Source of the DNA: an uncultured Eubacteriales bacterium | GTDB lineage: Bacteria; Bacillota; Clostridia; Oscillospirales; Acutalibacteraceae | Direction: 5' to 3' | NCBI GenBank assembly: GCA_900321515.1 | Contig: ONWI01000225.1 | Coordinates: 1-5,913 of the forward strand | Length of the DNA: 5,913 nt | In this document: one piece after another, positions 1 to 5,911 of the stretch | How the letters are laid out: every line of letters starts with the position of its first letter | Position numbering within the stretch: the first letter of the stretch is position 1 | The notes under the pieces: generated by a model | Told to the model about the DNA's origin: nothing | Databases searched by the model: none | Seen by the model: the letters and a program-made list of their open reading frames with translations, nothing else | Program-made: the position numbers and the translations under genes

Positions 1-82
1 CCTGGCGGGTCAAGGGCAGAGCCCTTGCAGGGTAGTTTTTTCGCTTTTCAAGCGGAAAAACAGGGGCAGAGCCCATCGCTGC
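1..82. repeat. GC-rich palindromic repeats with GGGCAGAGCCC core
   Basis: Two copies of the core GGGCAGAGCCC lie at 14-24 and 64-74. The first sits in a perfect 7-bp inverted repeat (11-17 with 21-27, loop AGA) flanked on both sides by GGGT (7-10 and 30-33). The second has a 4-bp all-GC stem (64-67 with 71-74). Between them is a further hairpin, 36-46 with 50-60, whose T-run and A-run pair around a CGCTT/AAGCG core. The start of the window (CCTGGC) looks like the edge of another unit. Short GC palindromes of this style are often scattered between genes in Ruminococcaceae-type genomes; that is recollection and not tested here. The repeat character rests on two copies only, so the element's true ends are unknown. 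Confidence 0.5.
56..82 (-). terminator. possible weak intrinsic terminator after tlyA
   Basis: Read on the minus strand, a GGGC-TCT-GCCC hairpin (74 to 64) is extended by a CAG/CTG pairing (81-79 with 63-61) across a four-base bulge. It is followed directly by five T (60-56). This is the only stem-plus-T-run on the operon strand after tlyA. The T-run is short and can also pair with the A-run at 36-41 on this strand, so termination may be inefficient. It lies about 140 bases past the tlyA stop. Confidence 0.3.
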
Positions 83-220
83 AACGCAAATCAGGCTTAG
101 GCGCCACCGATAAAATACCTTATCCAAATTTTCCTGACCACGATTTACGTCTATTTTCGTGAATGATAAAGACGTGCAACTATAATTGAGTCCAAAATTG
201 ATTTCCGTGGTAAAACGCGG
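83..220. other. non-coding gap downstream of tlyA
   Basis: No open frame with a ribosome binding site was found here on either strand. The only structures seen are a 6-bp inverted repeat, ACGTCT at 147-152 with AGACGT at 170-175 (17-base loop), and a distant pairing of ACCACG (137-142) with CGTGGT (206-211). Neither is followed by a T-run on the minus strand. In many Clostridia tlyA is followed closely by an NAD kinase or argR gene; here the operon seems to end or be interrupted. Confidence 0.5.
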
Positions 221-1021
221 TCAGAGCTTGCTGTGGGATTCTGCGACAAGCTGTTTAATGTCGTATTCGAATTGCTCAGCCCCGTCGTCCTTCGCCGCGT
301 ATATCAGATATTCAATATTACCTTCCGGACCCTTGATCGGAGAGTAATCCAACCCTATTATTCTGAACTTGTTCTCATACATAAGGTCAATAATCTTGCG
401 GATTACCTCGCAGTGTATTTCCGGTTCACGGACAACGCCTTTCTTGCCGACCTTGCCTTTGCCTGCTTCAAACTGTGGCTTGATAAGGCACATAATCTCG
501 CCGCCGTCCTTGAGGAGCTGACGCACGACCGGAACCACGAGCGACAGTGAGATAAAAGAGACGTCCACGCTTGCAAAGTCAAGCAGATCATCAATCTGTT
601 CGGGAGTGACATAACGGATGTTTGTACGTTCCATATTAATCACTCTCGGATCGTTGCGCAGCTTCCACACGAGCTGTCCGTAGCCGACGTCAACAGAATA
701 GACTTTTTCAGCGCCGTTCTGAAGCATGCAGTCAGTAAAGCCTCCATGAGAAGCGCCGACATCCATGCAGATTTTATCCTTTAAATCAATACCGAATACC
801 TTAACCGCCTTGTCAAGCTTCAGCCCGCCGCGGCTGGCGAATGGCAGCTTTTCACCGCGGACTTCTATCTTGGCATCCTGGCGTATCTGAGTTCCGGGCT
901 TGTCCTCCTTCTGATTGTTTACAAAAACTATGCCTTCCATAATCATTGCCTTTGCCTTTTCGCGGCTGTCGGCAAGCCCTGCCTCGAATACGGCGGTATC
1001 GAGTCTTATTTTATCGCTCAA
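221..1021 (-). CDS. tlyA: TlyA family rRNA (cytidine-2'-O)-methyltransferase
   Basis: Predicted SAM-dependent 2'-O-methyltransferase of rRNA; characterised TlyA proteins modify C1920 of 23S rRNA and in some species also C1409 of 16S rRNA. With the TTG start at 1021 the protein has 266 residues. Residues 1-60 form an S4 RNA-binding domain (IRLD, then SREKAKAMI) and the remainder an FtsJ/RrmJ-like methyltransferase. The K-D-K-E tetrad of the family is visible as K68 (SRGGLKL), D153 (VDVSFISL), K181 (LIKPQFE) and E237 (GNIEYLI). SAM motif I reads DVGASHGGFTD (87-97), where the family usually has Thr in place of His92. An ATG at 1043-1045 would add eight residues and overlap dxs by 23 bases, but it has no good ribosome binding site. 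The TTG has AAAGGA at 1031-1036, nine bases upstream, and lies one base past the dxs stop. Older 'haemolysin' labels for this family are misleading. Confidence 0.93.
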   Translation of the reverse strand: MSDKIRLDTAVFEAGLADSREKAKAMIMEGIVFVNNQKEDKPGTQIRQDAKIEVRGEKLPFASRGGLKLDKAVKVFGIDLKDKICMDVGASHGGFTDCMLQNGAEKVYSVDVGYGQLVWKLRNDPRVINMERTNIRYVTPEQIDDLLDFASVDVSFISLSLVVPVVRQLLKDGGEIMCLIKPQFEAGKGKVGKKGVVREPEIHCEVIRKIIDLMYENKFRIIGLDYSPIKGPEGNIEYLIYAAKDDGAEQFEYDIKQLVAESHSKL

Positions 1022-1022
1022 A

Positions 1023-2909
1023 TTATTCCGTCCTTTCCGCGTCATGCGGATATATTTCCGTTATTGTTTCATACATTCCCTCGGTGTCGAGCCTGAACCT
1101 GGCAAGCAAAGAATTGACCGGGGCGTGAGGAACAAAACTGTCGTCAACGGCGTGCAGGACAAATCTGCCTCTCCAGCCGTTTTCCGAAAGAAGCGCGCAA
1201 AAATCCTCCCCGACGCCTCCGTGTTTGATGCCCTCTTCAAAAAAGACAATGGCGCCGTAACCGGAAGCTGTTTCTATTGCCTCCTGTGGAATCGGCTTGA
1301 CAAGTCCCAGCTTGAGCATATCGACCTGAAAGTTCTCCACGCGGAGTTTTTCGACAGCCTGACAGAGATTGCCGAATATCCTGCCGTAGGTAACAGCAAG
1401 AATTTTTCCGCCGGTGCCCAGTAAGTCGCAATCGTTGCCCTCGGCTGCAAAGCTCTCGGGCTTATATTTTTCAGCACCTCTGGGATAGCGCACTGCGGAC
1501 GCTCCGCTGTAAAGATACATGCTCTTGTAGAGCATAGGCTTCATCTCGCTGAAATACGCCGGGCAATAAATGCGGATATTGGGAATGGTGCCGAGCATAG
1601 CCGTATCAAAAAGCCCCTGATGGGTTTCTCCGTCCTCTCCGACGATACCCGCCCTGTCCACGGCGAATGTCACATTGAGATTCTGAATGGCAACGTCGTG
1701 TATGAGCTGGTCATAACCGCGCTGAAGAAAGCTGGAATATACCGCGAATACAGGGCGCATTCCATTGGCAGCCATTCCGGCGCAGAAGGTAACGGCGTGA
1801 CCCTCGGCAATACCGACGTCAAAGAAGCGTCTGCGGTAGGTTGAGGCGAAATCGCTTAGCGCGGTGCCTGATTTCATCGCGGCGGTAACAGCGCATACGG
1901 TTTCGTCCTCGGCAGCGAAATCGCAGAGGCACTCCGCAAATACATCCGAAAAAGTCGTACTGCCGTGTTTCGGCTCGCCAGAGTCAATGTCAAAACCGGA
2001 TATTCCGTGAAATACCTTAGGTTTGAGTTCGGCAGGCTCGTAGCCCTTTCCCTTAACAGTGCATACATGAATCAGCACCGGTTTGTTGTTCATGGATTTT
2101 GCGACGTTGAGTGTGCGTTCGAGCAGCTTTTCGTTGTGTCCGTCAACCGGACCGATGTACAGAAAGCCCATATCCTCGAAAATCGTGCTACGGCGGTGAA
2201 GAATGGCGCCCTTCAACGCTTTTTTGGAGCGGAAGAAGAGGTTGTTGATTTTGACGCCGATAAAAGGAACCTTCTGCATAGCCTTGGAAATTTTGGTCTT
2301 TACGCGGATATATCCCCTGCGGGTGCGTATTCCCGCAAGATATCGCGCCATGGAGCCGACGTTTTTGGATATCGACATCTTGTTGTCGTTCAGAATGACA
2401 ATTACCCGCTCGTGCATCCGCCCTAAATTATTCAGGCCCTCGTAGGCCATTCCTCCGGTCAGAGCACCGTCGCCGATTACGGCGACAACGCAGCCGTCGT
2501 CGCCCTTAAGTTTTTTGGCGGCAGCCAGACCGCTTGCCGCGGATATCGAAGTGCTGCTGTGTCCGGCGATCATCGGGTCATGTTCGCTTTCCGAAGGCTT
2601 CGGGAAGCCGGACATTCCTCCCTCCGTGCGCAGAGTGTGGAATTGCTCCCTGCGGCCTGTAAGCAGCTTGTGGGTGTAGCACTGATGCCCCACATCGAAA
2701 ACAAACTGATCGTGCGGCGAATCGAAAACGCGGTGCATGGCGACTGTCAGTTCGACAACGCCTAGATTGGAGGCTAAATGACCGCCGTTCTGTGAAACCG
2801 TTTCGATAAGCCGTTCTCTTATCTCGGCGCAAAGCCTGTCGATTTCCTCTCTGCTGAAATGTTTGATGTCAGCGGGGGAGTTTATCGTATCCAATAAGGA
2901 TTCAGACAT
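1023..2909 (-). CDS. dxs: 1-deoxy-D-xylulose-5-phosphate synthase
   Basis: Cytosolic thiamine-diphosphate enzyme that joins pyruvate and glyceraldehyde 3-phosphate, with loss of CO2, to make 1-deoxy-D-xylulose 5-phosphate, the entry step of the MEP pathway and a precursor of thiamine and pyridoxal. Its 628 residues are normal for the family. The N-terminal part has GGHLASNLG with H44, DVGHQ with H75, and the cofactor motif GDGALTGG (146-153) ending at NDN (174-176). The transketolase pyrimidine domain has DVGIAEGHAVT with catalytic E369 and FLQRGYDQ. Then come DRAGIVGEDGETHQG (418-432) and YPRG (475-478), whose R419 and R477 match the arginines that hold the substrate phosphate in E. coli (R420 and R478). 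The C-terminal transketolase domain fills roughly 500-620. The ATG at 2909 is preceded by AAGGGTGG (2920-2927) at ten bases. It lies 48 bases after the PAP2-like gene, and tlyA follows almost directly. All residues needed for activity appear intact. Confidence 0.98.
   Translation of the reverse strand: MSESLLDTINSPADIKHFSREEIDRLCAEIRERLIETVSQNGGHLASNLGVVELTVAMHRVFDSPHDQFVFDVGHQCYTHKLLTGRREQFHTLRTEGGMSGFPKPSESEHDPMIAGHSSTSISAASGLAAAKKLKGDDGCVVAVIGDGALTGGMAYEGLNNLGRMHERVIVILNDNKMSISKNVGSMARYLAGIRTRRGYIRVKTKISKAMQKVPFIGVKINNLFFRSKKALKGAILHRRSTIFEDMGFLYIGPVDGHNEKLLERTLNVAKSMNNKPVLIHVCTVKGKGYEPAELKPKVFHGISGFDIDSGEPKHGSTTFSDVFAECLCDFAAEDETVCAVTAAMKSGTALSDFASTYRRRFFDVGIAEGHAVTFCAGMAANGMRPVFAVYSSFLQRGYDQLIHDVAIQNLNVTFAVDRAGIVGEDGETHQGLFDTAMLGTIPNIRIYCPAYFSEMKPMLYKSMYLYSGASAVRYPRGAEKYKPESFAAEGNDCDLLGTGGKILAVTYGRIFGNLCQAVEKLRVENFQVDMLKLGLVKPIPQEAIETASGYGAIVFFEEGIKHGGVGEDFCALLSENGWRGRFVLHAVDDSFVPHAPVNSLLARFRLDTEGMYETITEIYPHDAERTE
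1031..1036 (-). promoter_or_regulatory. ribosome binding site deciding the tlyA TTG start
   Basis: AAAGGA on the minus strand, inside the last codons of dxs, nine bases before the TTG at 1021-1019. The competing ATG at 1045 has only a poor purine stretch ahead of it. The site would let ribosomes finishing dxs re-initiate on tlyA. Confidence 0.55.
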
Positions 2910-2957
2910 TAGATATTTACCACCCTTACAGTGTTTTGGTCATGCGTTCCCGAATGA

Positions 2958-3419
2958 TTATGGCACTGGAATAATAAGCGGAACAAGAATGCCGGTCATC
3001 ACTCCGCCCACTACCTCAATAGGCGTATGTCCGAGCATTTCTTTGAGTTCCTTGAAATCGGGATCCTCGTCATCTTCTGAGTTGATCATGGAGTCCTTTC
3101 TCATCTGATTGATAATCTTGGCGTGCTCGCCGGCCTCGTGTCTGACTCCCATAGCGTCGTAAATAACTACGGCAGCAAGCGCGACGGCAATCGCGAAGAA
3201 TGTCGAGCCTATGCCTTCAAATCTTGCGCAGGAGATAACGAGCGCTGTGACAGTTGCCGAATGGGCACTGGGCATTCCGCCTGCGCCGGAGAGACGTTCC
3301 AGTTTAATTTCGTGGTTCAGGAAGTAATTGATAATAAACTTGAATATCTGAGCGGTTGCCCACGAAGAAAGGGTGCATACCAAAACATAATTTTGAAGCA
3401 GTGCCGTAATTGTTTTCAT
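2958..3419 (-). CDS. divergent PAP2 family (DUF212, YuiD-like) membrane protein
   Basis: Small membrane protein of 153 residues, close in size to Bacillus YuiD. No reaction is firmly established for this family as far as I know. Hydrophobic segments lie at about 10-33, 52-66, 70-90 and 134-152. Family hallmarks are GGMPSAHSATVTAL (47-60), YDAMGVRHEAGEHAKIINQ (87-105) and LGHTPIEVVGG (129-139). Set against canonical PAP2 phosphatases, PSAH resembles the PSGH motif (H53), and H131 with E135 takes the place of the HxxxD pair, so a phosphatase-type site may survive. An acidic patch, SEDDEDPD (114-121), lies in the loop before the last motif. The gene starts 18 bases after ispA behind a near-perfect ribosome binding site and precedes dxs. 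Its position between two isoprenoid genes makes a lipid or prenyl diphosphate substrate plausible, but that is inference from context. Confidence 0.93.
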   Translation of the reverse strand: MKTITALLQNYVLVCTLSSWATAQIFKFIINYFLNHEIKLERLSGAGGMPSAHSATVTALVISCARFEGIGSTFFAIAVALAAVVIYDAMGVRHEAGEHAKIINQMRKDSMINSEDDEDPDFKELKEMLGHTPIEVVGGVMTGILVPLIIPVP

Positions 3420-3427
3420 TGCCGCTT

Positions 3428-3433
3428 ACCTCC
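3428..3433 (-). promoter_or_regulatory. strong ribosome binding site of the PAP2-like gene
   Basis: GGAGGT on the minus strand, eight bases before the ATG at 3419 and lying in the 17-18 bases after the ispA stop. It fixes the start and predicts efficient translation separate from ispA. Confidence 0.75.
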
Positions 3434-3437
3434 GAGA

Positions 3438-4325
3438 TTATTTAATCCTGCGCGCGAGCATTTCGGCAAATCTCGCGAGGAATTCAGCCTTTTCGCCGAG
3501 AGGAGCGACAGCTTCTACCGCAAGAGCGGTGTGTCTTGCGGCTTCCTCTCGCGCCTTTTCGAGCCCAAGCAGGGAAACGTAAGTGGATTTGGCGTTTCCA
3601 ATGTCGCTTTCCACAGGTTTGCCGAGCACCTCCGCAGTGCTTGTAACGTCGAGAATATCGTCGGTTATCTGGAACGCGATACCTATATTTTCGGCGTATC
3701 TGGCTGCGATGTCAATCATCCGGTCGTCTCCGTCGGCGGCGATAACGCCCATAACGCAGGCTGCCTTTATGATTGCGCCGGTTTTTCCGGAATCCATCAC
3801 ACGAAGCCGGTCAATGCCGACATTCTTACCCTCGTTTTCCAGATCAATCATCTGTCCGCCGACCATGCCGGCGGCTCCGCAAGCGTGAGCAAGAGTACAT
3901 GCCGCCCTGACGGTGAGATCAGGACGGAGATTGCTTCCCGAAAGCATTGTCTCAAACGCGAGCGGCTGCAGAGCGTCGCCGGCGAGCAAAGCGTTGGCTT
4001 CTCCGAATTTCACATGGCATGAAGGCTTGCCTCTGCGCATGTCGTCGTTGTCCATGCAGGGCAGATCGTCGTGAATAAGCGAATAGGTATGTATCATCTC
4101 AACGCCGCAGGCAAACGGCATTGCGTCCTCCGGATTTCCTCCGGCCGCCCGGCAGAATTCCAGAGCGAGAACCGGTCGTATTCTCTTGCCAGCGTCCAGA
4201 AGGCTGTAGCGCATGGCTTCCAGCAGCAACCCGTGCATTGAACCGCAATTGGCGGTGTATCTGTCCAGTGCGGCTTCGATTTCAGGCAGCCATTCGTCCT
4301 GCCTTTCCTTAACAATGTCACTCAT
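3438..4325 (-). CDS. ispA: polyprenyl synthetase, probable farnesyl diphosphate synthase
   Basis: Cytosolic trans-prenyltransferase adding isopentenyl diphosphate to allylic diphosphates; the expected product is farnesyl diphosphate (C15), used for undecaprenyl carrier lipid and quinone side chains. The 295 residues match bacterial IspA length. Visible motifs are GKRIRP (46-51), the first aspartate-rich motif DDLPCMDND (86-94) with the two-residue insertion typical of bacterial short-chain enzymes, RRGKP (97-101), GGQMID (156-161), KTG (181-183), and the second aspartate-rich motif DDILD (222-226), followed by GKPVESD and KSTYVSLLG. Tyr81, five residues before the first motif, occupies the position that limits chain length in Geobacillus farnesyl diphosphate synthase, which favours C15 over C20. 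The ATG lies one base after the xseB stop and has AGGAGG (4335-4340) at nine bases. A geranylgeranyl product cannot be excluded from sequence alone. Confidence 0.96.
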   Translation of the reverse strand: MSDIVKERQDEWLPEIEAALDRYTANCGSMHGLLLEAMRYSLLDAGKRIRPVLALEFCRAAGGNPEDAMPFACGVEMIHTYSLIHDDLPCMDNDDMRRGKPSCHVKFGEANALLAGDALQPLAFETMLSGSNLRPDLTVRAACTLAHACGAAGMVGGQMIDLENEGKNVGIDRLRVMDSGKTGAIIKAACVMGVIAADGDDRMIDIAARYAENIGIAFQITDDILDVTSTAEVLGKPVESDIGNAKSTYVSLLGLEKAREEAARHTALAVEAVAPLGEKAEFLARFAEMLARRIK

Positions 4326-4326
4326 T

Positions 4327-4557
4327 TCAGTTTTCCTCCTTTTCCTCGGTTGAATAGCTTTCTTTAGAAAGCACGTTTACCTGCTGCCGCGCGTCCCTGA
4401 GCTGCTGTGTGCAGTATGCCGCAAGTTCCGCGCCTTCCTTGTAAAGTTCGAGAGATCTGGCAAGTTCCGCCTCGCCGTCCTCAAGCTGATTGGCGATTTC
4501 TTCGAGACGAAGCATAGCCGATTCAAAACTCTCGGGTTTATTTGATTTGGTGCTCAT
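4327..4557 (-). CDS. xseB: exodeoxyribonuclease VII small subunit
   Basis: Small subunit of exonuclease VII, which degrades single-stranded DNA from both ends to oligonucleotides. XseB packs as helical hairpins on the coiled-coil arm of XseA. The 76-residue product has the family pattern: FESAMLRLEEIANQLEDGE (10-28), LARSLELYKEGAELAAYC (32-49), then LRDARQQVNVL (53-63). The tail is short and acidic. Its ATG follows the xseA stop by one base (TAA-T-ATG), with GAGGAA (4568-4573) inside the end of xseA serving as ribosome binding site at ten bases. This tight coupling suits two subunits made in fixed proportion. The stop is followed after one base by the ispA start. Confidence 0.96.
   Translation of the reverse strand: MSTKSNKPESFESAMLRLEEIANQLEDGEAELARSLELYKEGAELAAYCTQQLRDARQQVNVLSKESYSTEEKEEN
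4335..4340 (-). promoter_or_regulatory. strong ribosome binding site of ispA within xseB
   Basis: AGGAGG on the minus strand, nine bases before the ispA ATG and inside the last codons of xseB. It decides the start at 4325 and fits coupled translation across the TGA-A-ATG junction. Confidence 0.75.
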
Positions 4558-4558
4558 A

Positions 4559-5779
4559 TTACTTTACTTCCTCAAATGATGTTTTTTCCACACGGCAGTC
4601 AGTGCTGCCGTCGGCAAATTGAATAGTAATCAGGTCGCCACCGGAAATGCTTCTGACCGAGGATAACAGCTTGCCGTTACTGTACGCGACCGAATATCCC
4701 CTTGCAAGCACGGCGAGGGGATTAAGAGCGGCGAGCCTGGACGCAATCTCCCTGAGATCGGAATCTTTGGAATTGAGCCGTTCGTTTACGGAGTTTTCCA
4801 TGCGTGAGACGACGTCGTCAAGCTGTCTGCTCTTGATTTCGATAAAGTTCAGCGGGTTTTTCATGCACTGCAAATTCATTACAGCAGCAATTCCGGCTTC
4901 TCCGGCGGCAATTAATCTTTCCATCGCGGCGGCAGATTTTGCCCTGTAATTGTTCAGGTAATTCAGAACGCCTGCGCTATCGGGAACAGCAAGTTCCGCC
5001 GCCGCCGAAGGCGTGGGCGCGCGCAGATCCGCGACAAAATCGCTGAGCGTGAAATCCGTCTCATGTCCGACAGCCGAAATCACAGGTATCTGCGAATCAA
5101 TTATCGCCTTGATGACCTCGACGCTGTTGAACGCCCACAGATCCTCCATAGAACCTCCGCCGCGCCCAATTATCACAACGTCGCAGTCCGCGTTGCGGTT
5201 GGCGGCGTAAAGCGCCGCGGCAAGCATCGCAGGAGCGTTTTCTCCCTGGACCTCGGATGGGTAAAGGTCAATTTCGGCAAGCGGATAACGTCTGCCGAGG
5301 ATATTCAGAATATCGCGGACAGCCGCTCCGGTAGGGGAGGTGATAACGGCAATTTTCCGCGGGAACTGAGGAATCGGCTTCTTACGGGAAGGATCGAGAT
5401 ATCCCTTTCTTTCCAGAGCGGCCTTGATTCTTTCATACTGCTCATAAAGAGCTCCAACACCGTCGGGCTGAATGCTGTCCGCGATGATCTGATACTGTCC
5501 CGAAGGTTCATACACCGAAATCCTTCCGTGAACCAGCACGCGCATTCCGTTCTCCGGCAGGAATGTCAGCGTGCGGTTCTGCCATTTGAACATAGCCGCC
5601 GACAGCGCAGAACCCTGATCCTTGACAGAAAAGTAATAATGCCCCGAGCTGTGGCGCTTGAAATTCGAGATTTCGCCTGACACCGTGACGTCGCGGAGAA
5701 TGCCATCGCCGTCCATCAGGCCCTTGATGTATTTGTTTATCTGACTTACAGAAAAAACTTCCAAATTTATCCCTGCCAA
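4559..5779 (-). CDS. xseA: exodeoxyribonuclease VII large subunit
   Basis: Catalytic subunit of exonuclease VII, a metal-dependent nuclease acting on single-stranded DNA in repair. An N-terminal OB-fold covers about 8-105 (VSQINKYIK, SGEISNFKRHSSGHYYF). The nuclease domain follows, with PRKIAVITSPTGAAVRDI (140-157), IIGRGGGSMEDLW (203-215) and GHETDFTLSDFVADLRAPTP (238-257). A helical arm runs from about 270 to 345, and the family ending NPLAVLARGYSV lies at 353-364. At 406 residues it is shorter than the E. coli protein (456), mainly in the helical arm, where XseB binds. No ATG or GTG exists between the upstream in-frame stop (5840-5842) and the conserved VSQ motif. The start is therefore TTG, either at 5779 (no clear ribosome binding site) or at 5764 (GCAGGG at 5771-5776, six bases ahead), giving 406 or 401 residues. 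The longer form is given as the outer limit. Confidence 0.95.
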   Translation of the reverse strand: MAGINLEVFSVSQINKYIKGLMDGDGILRDVTVSGEISNFKRHSSGHYYFSVKDQGSALSAAMFKWQNRTLTFLPENGMRVLVHGRISVYEPSGQYQIIADSIQPDGVGALYEQYERIKAALERKGYLDPSRKKPIPQFPRKIAVITSPTGAAVRDILNILGRRYPLAEIDLYPSEVQGENAPAMLAAALYAANRNADCDVVIIGRGGGSMEDLWAFNSVEVIKAIIDSQIPVISAVGHETDFTLSDFVADLRAPTPSAAAELAVPDSAGVLNYLNNYRAKSAAAMERLIAAGEAGIAAVMNLQCMKNPLNFIEIKSRQLDDVVSRMENSVNERLNSKDSDLREIASRLAALNPLAVLARGYSVAYSNGKLLSSVRSISGGDLITIQFADGSTDCRVEKTSFEEVK

Positions 5780-5839
5780 TTTTATGAAATTAGCCGATTG
5801 TAAAAGTTGGAAATGTCGGAAATTCGGGGCTTGCGCATT

Positions 5840-5911
5840 TTAAGCCTGAGCTTTTTTCTCCAGCCGGGAGGGACGGATTTGGATTTTTACGATTTCGGTA
5901 TTCGCCCGACC
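5840..5911 (-). CDS. possible C-terminal end of a preceding gene (partial)
   Basis: One minus-strand frame is open from the window edge and ends at TAA (5840-5842), 60 bases before the xseA start. It encodes 23 residues whose core, EIVKIQIRPSRLEKK, alternates hydrophobic and charged residues as a terminal beta strand followed by a basic tail would. I do not recognise the protein. It does not resemble the usual ends of NusB or FolD, the common upstream neighbours. A second frame is also open from the edge, to TAA at 5790-5792, but its product is rich in Pro, Ser and Thr and looks non-coding. The call rests only on residue pattern. Confidence 0.3.
   Translation of the reverse strand, partial: GRANTEIVKIQIRPSRLEKKAQA

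Noticed and set aside
181..186. TATAAT on the plus strand downstream of tlyA as a promoter
   Set aside because: No -35-like hexamer lies at the right distance, and transcription would run antisense into tlyA without any gene to serve.
1799..1810. Gly370 next to the catalytic Glu369 of Dxs, where E. coli has Gln (AEQHAVT)
   Set aside because: Substitutions at this position (Gln, Glu or Gly) are, as far as I recall, normal variation in clostridial Dxs proteins, and the catalytic residues are intact.
1965..2426. 153-codon plus-strand frame opposite dxs
   Set aside because: It is fully inside dxs on the other strand, and its sequence shows no family resemblance.
2928..2945. Five-codon ATG-to-TAA frame in the gap before dxs as a leader peptide
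   Set aside because: It is too short, has no repeated regulatory codons and shows no alternative hairpins around it; the 48-base gap is otherwise explained by the dxs ribosome binding site.
3123..4022. 299-codon open frame on the plus strand opposite ispA and the PAP2-like gene
   Set aside because: It lies entirely antisense to two well-identified genes. The product is rich in Cys, His, Ser and Arg with no recognisable domain, as expected from a shadow of the biased codon use of the minus-strand genes.
5063..5680. 205-codon plus-strand frame opposite xseA
   Set aside because: It is antisense to the conserved nuclease core of XseA and shows no domain or ribosome binding site; it is a shadow frame.
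5797..5802. TACAAT on the minus strand as a -10 box for the operon
   Set aside because: The hexamer 17 bases upstream (GAATTT) is a poor -35 box and there is no extended -10. A promoter may lie beyond the window, and chance occurrence in AT-rich sequence is likely.
5782..5838. 18-codon minus-strand ORF starting ATG at 5838 just before xseA
   Set aside because: It has no ribosome binding site, no recognisable sequence and no attenuator-like hairpin or codon run; it is most likely chance.
5828..5857. Plus-strand hairpin GGCTT/AAGCC followed by a T-run as a terminator
   Set aside because: The stem is only 5 bp with a nine-base loop, the T-run starts several bases later, and no plus-strand gene ends here.
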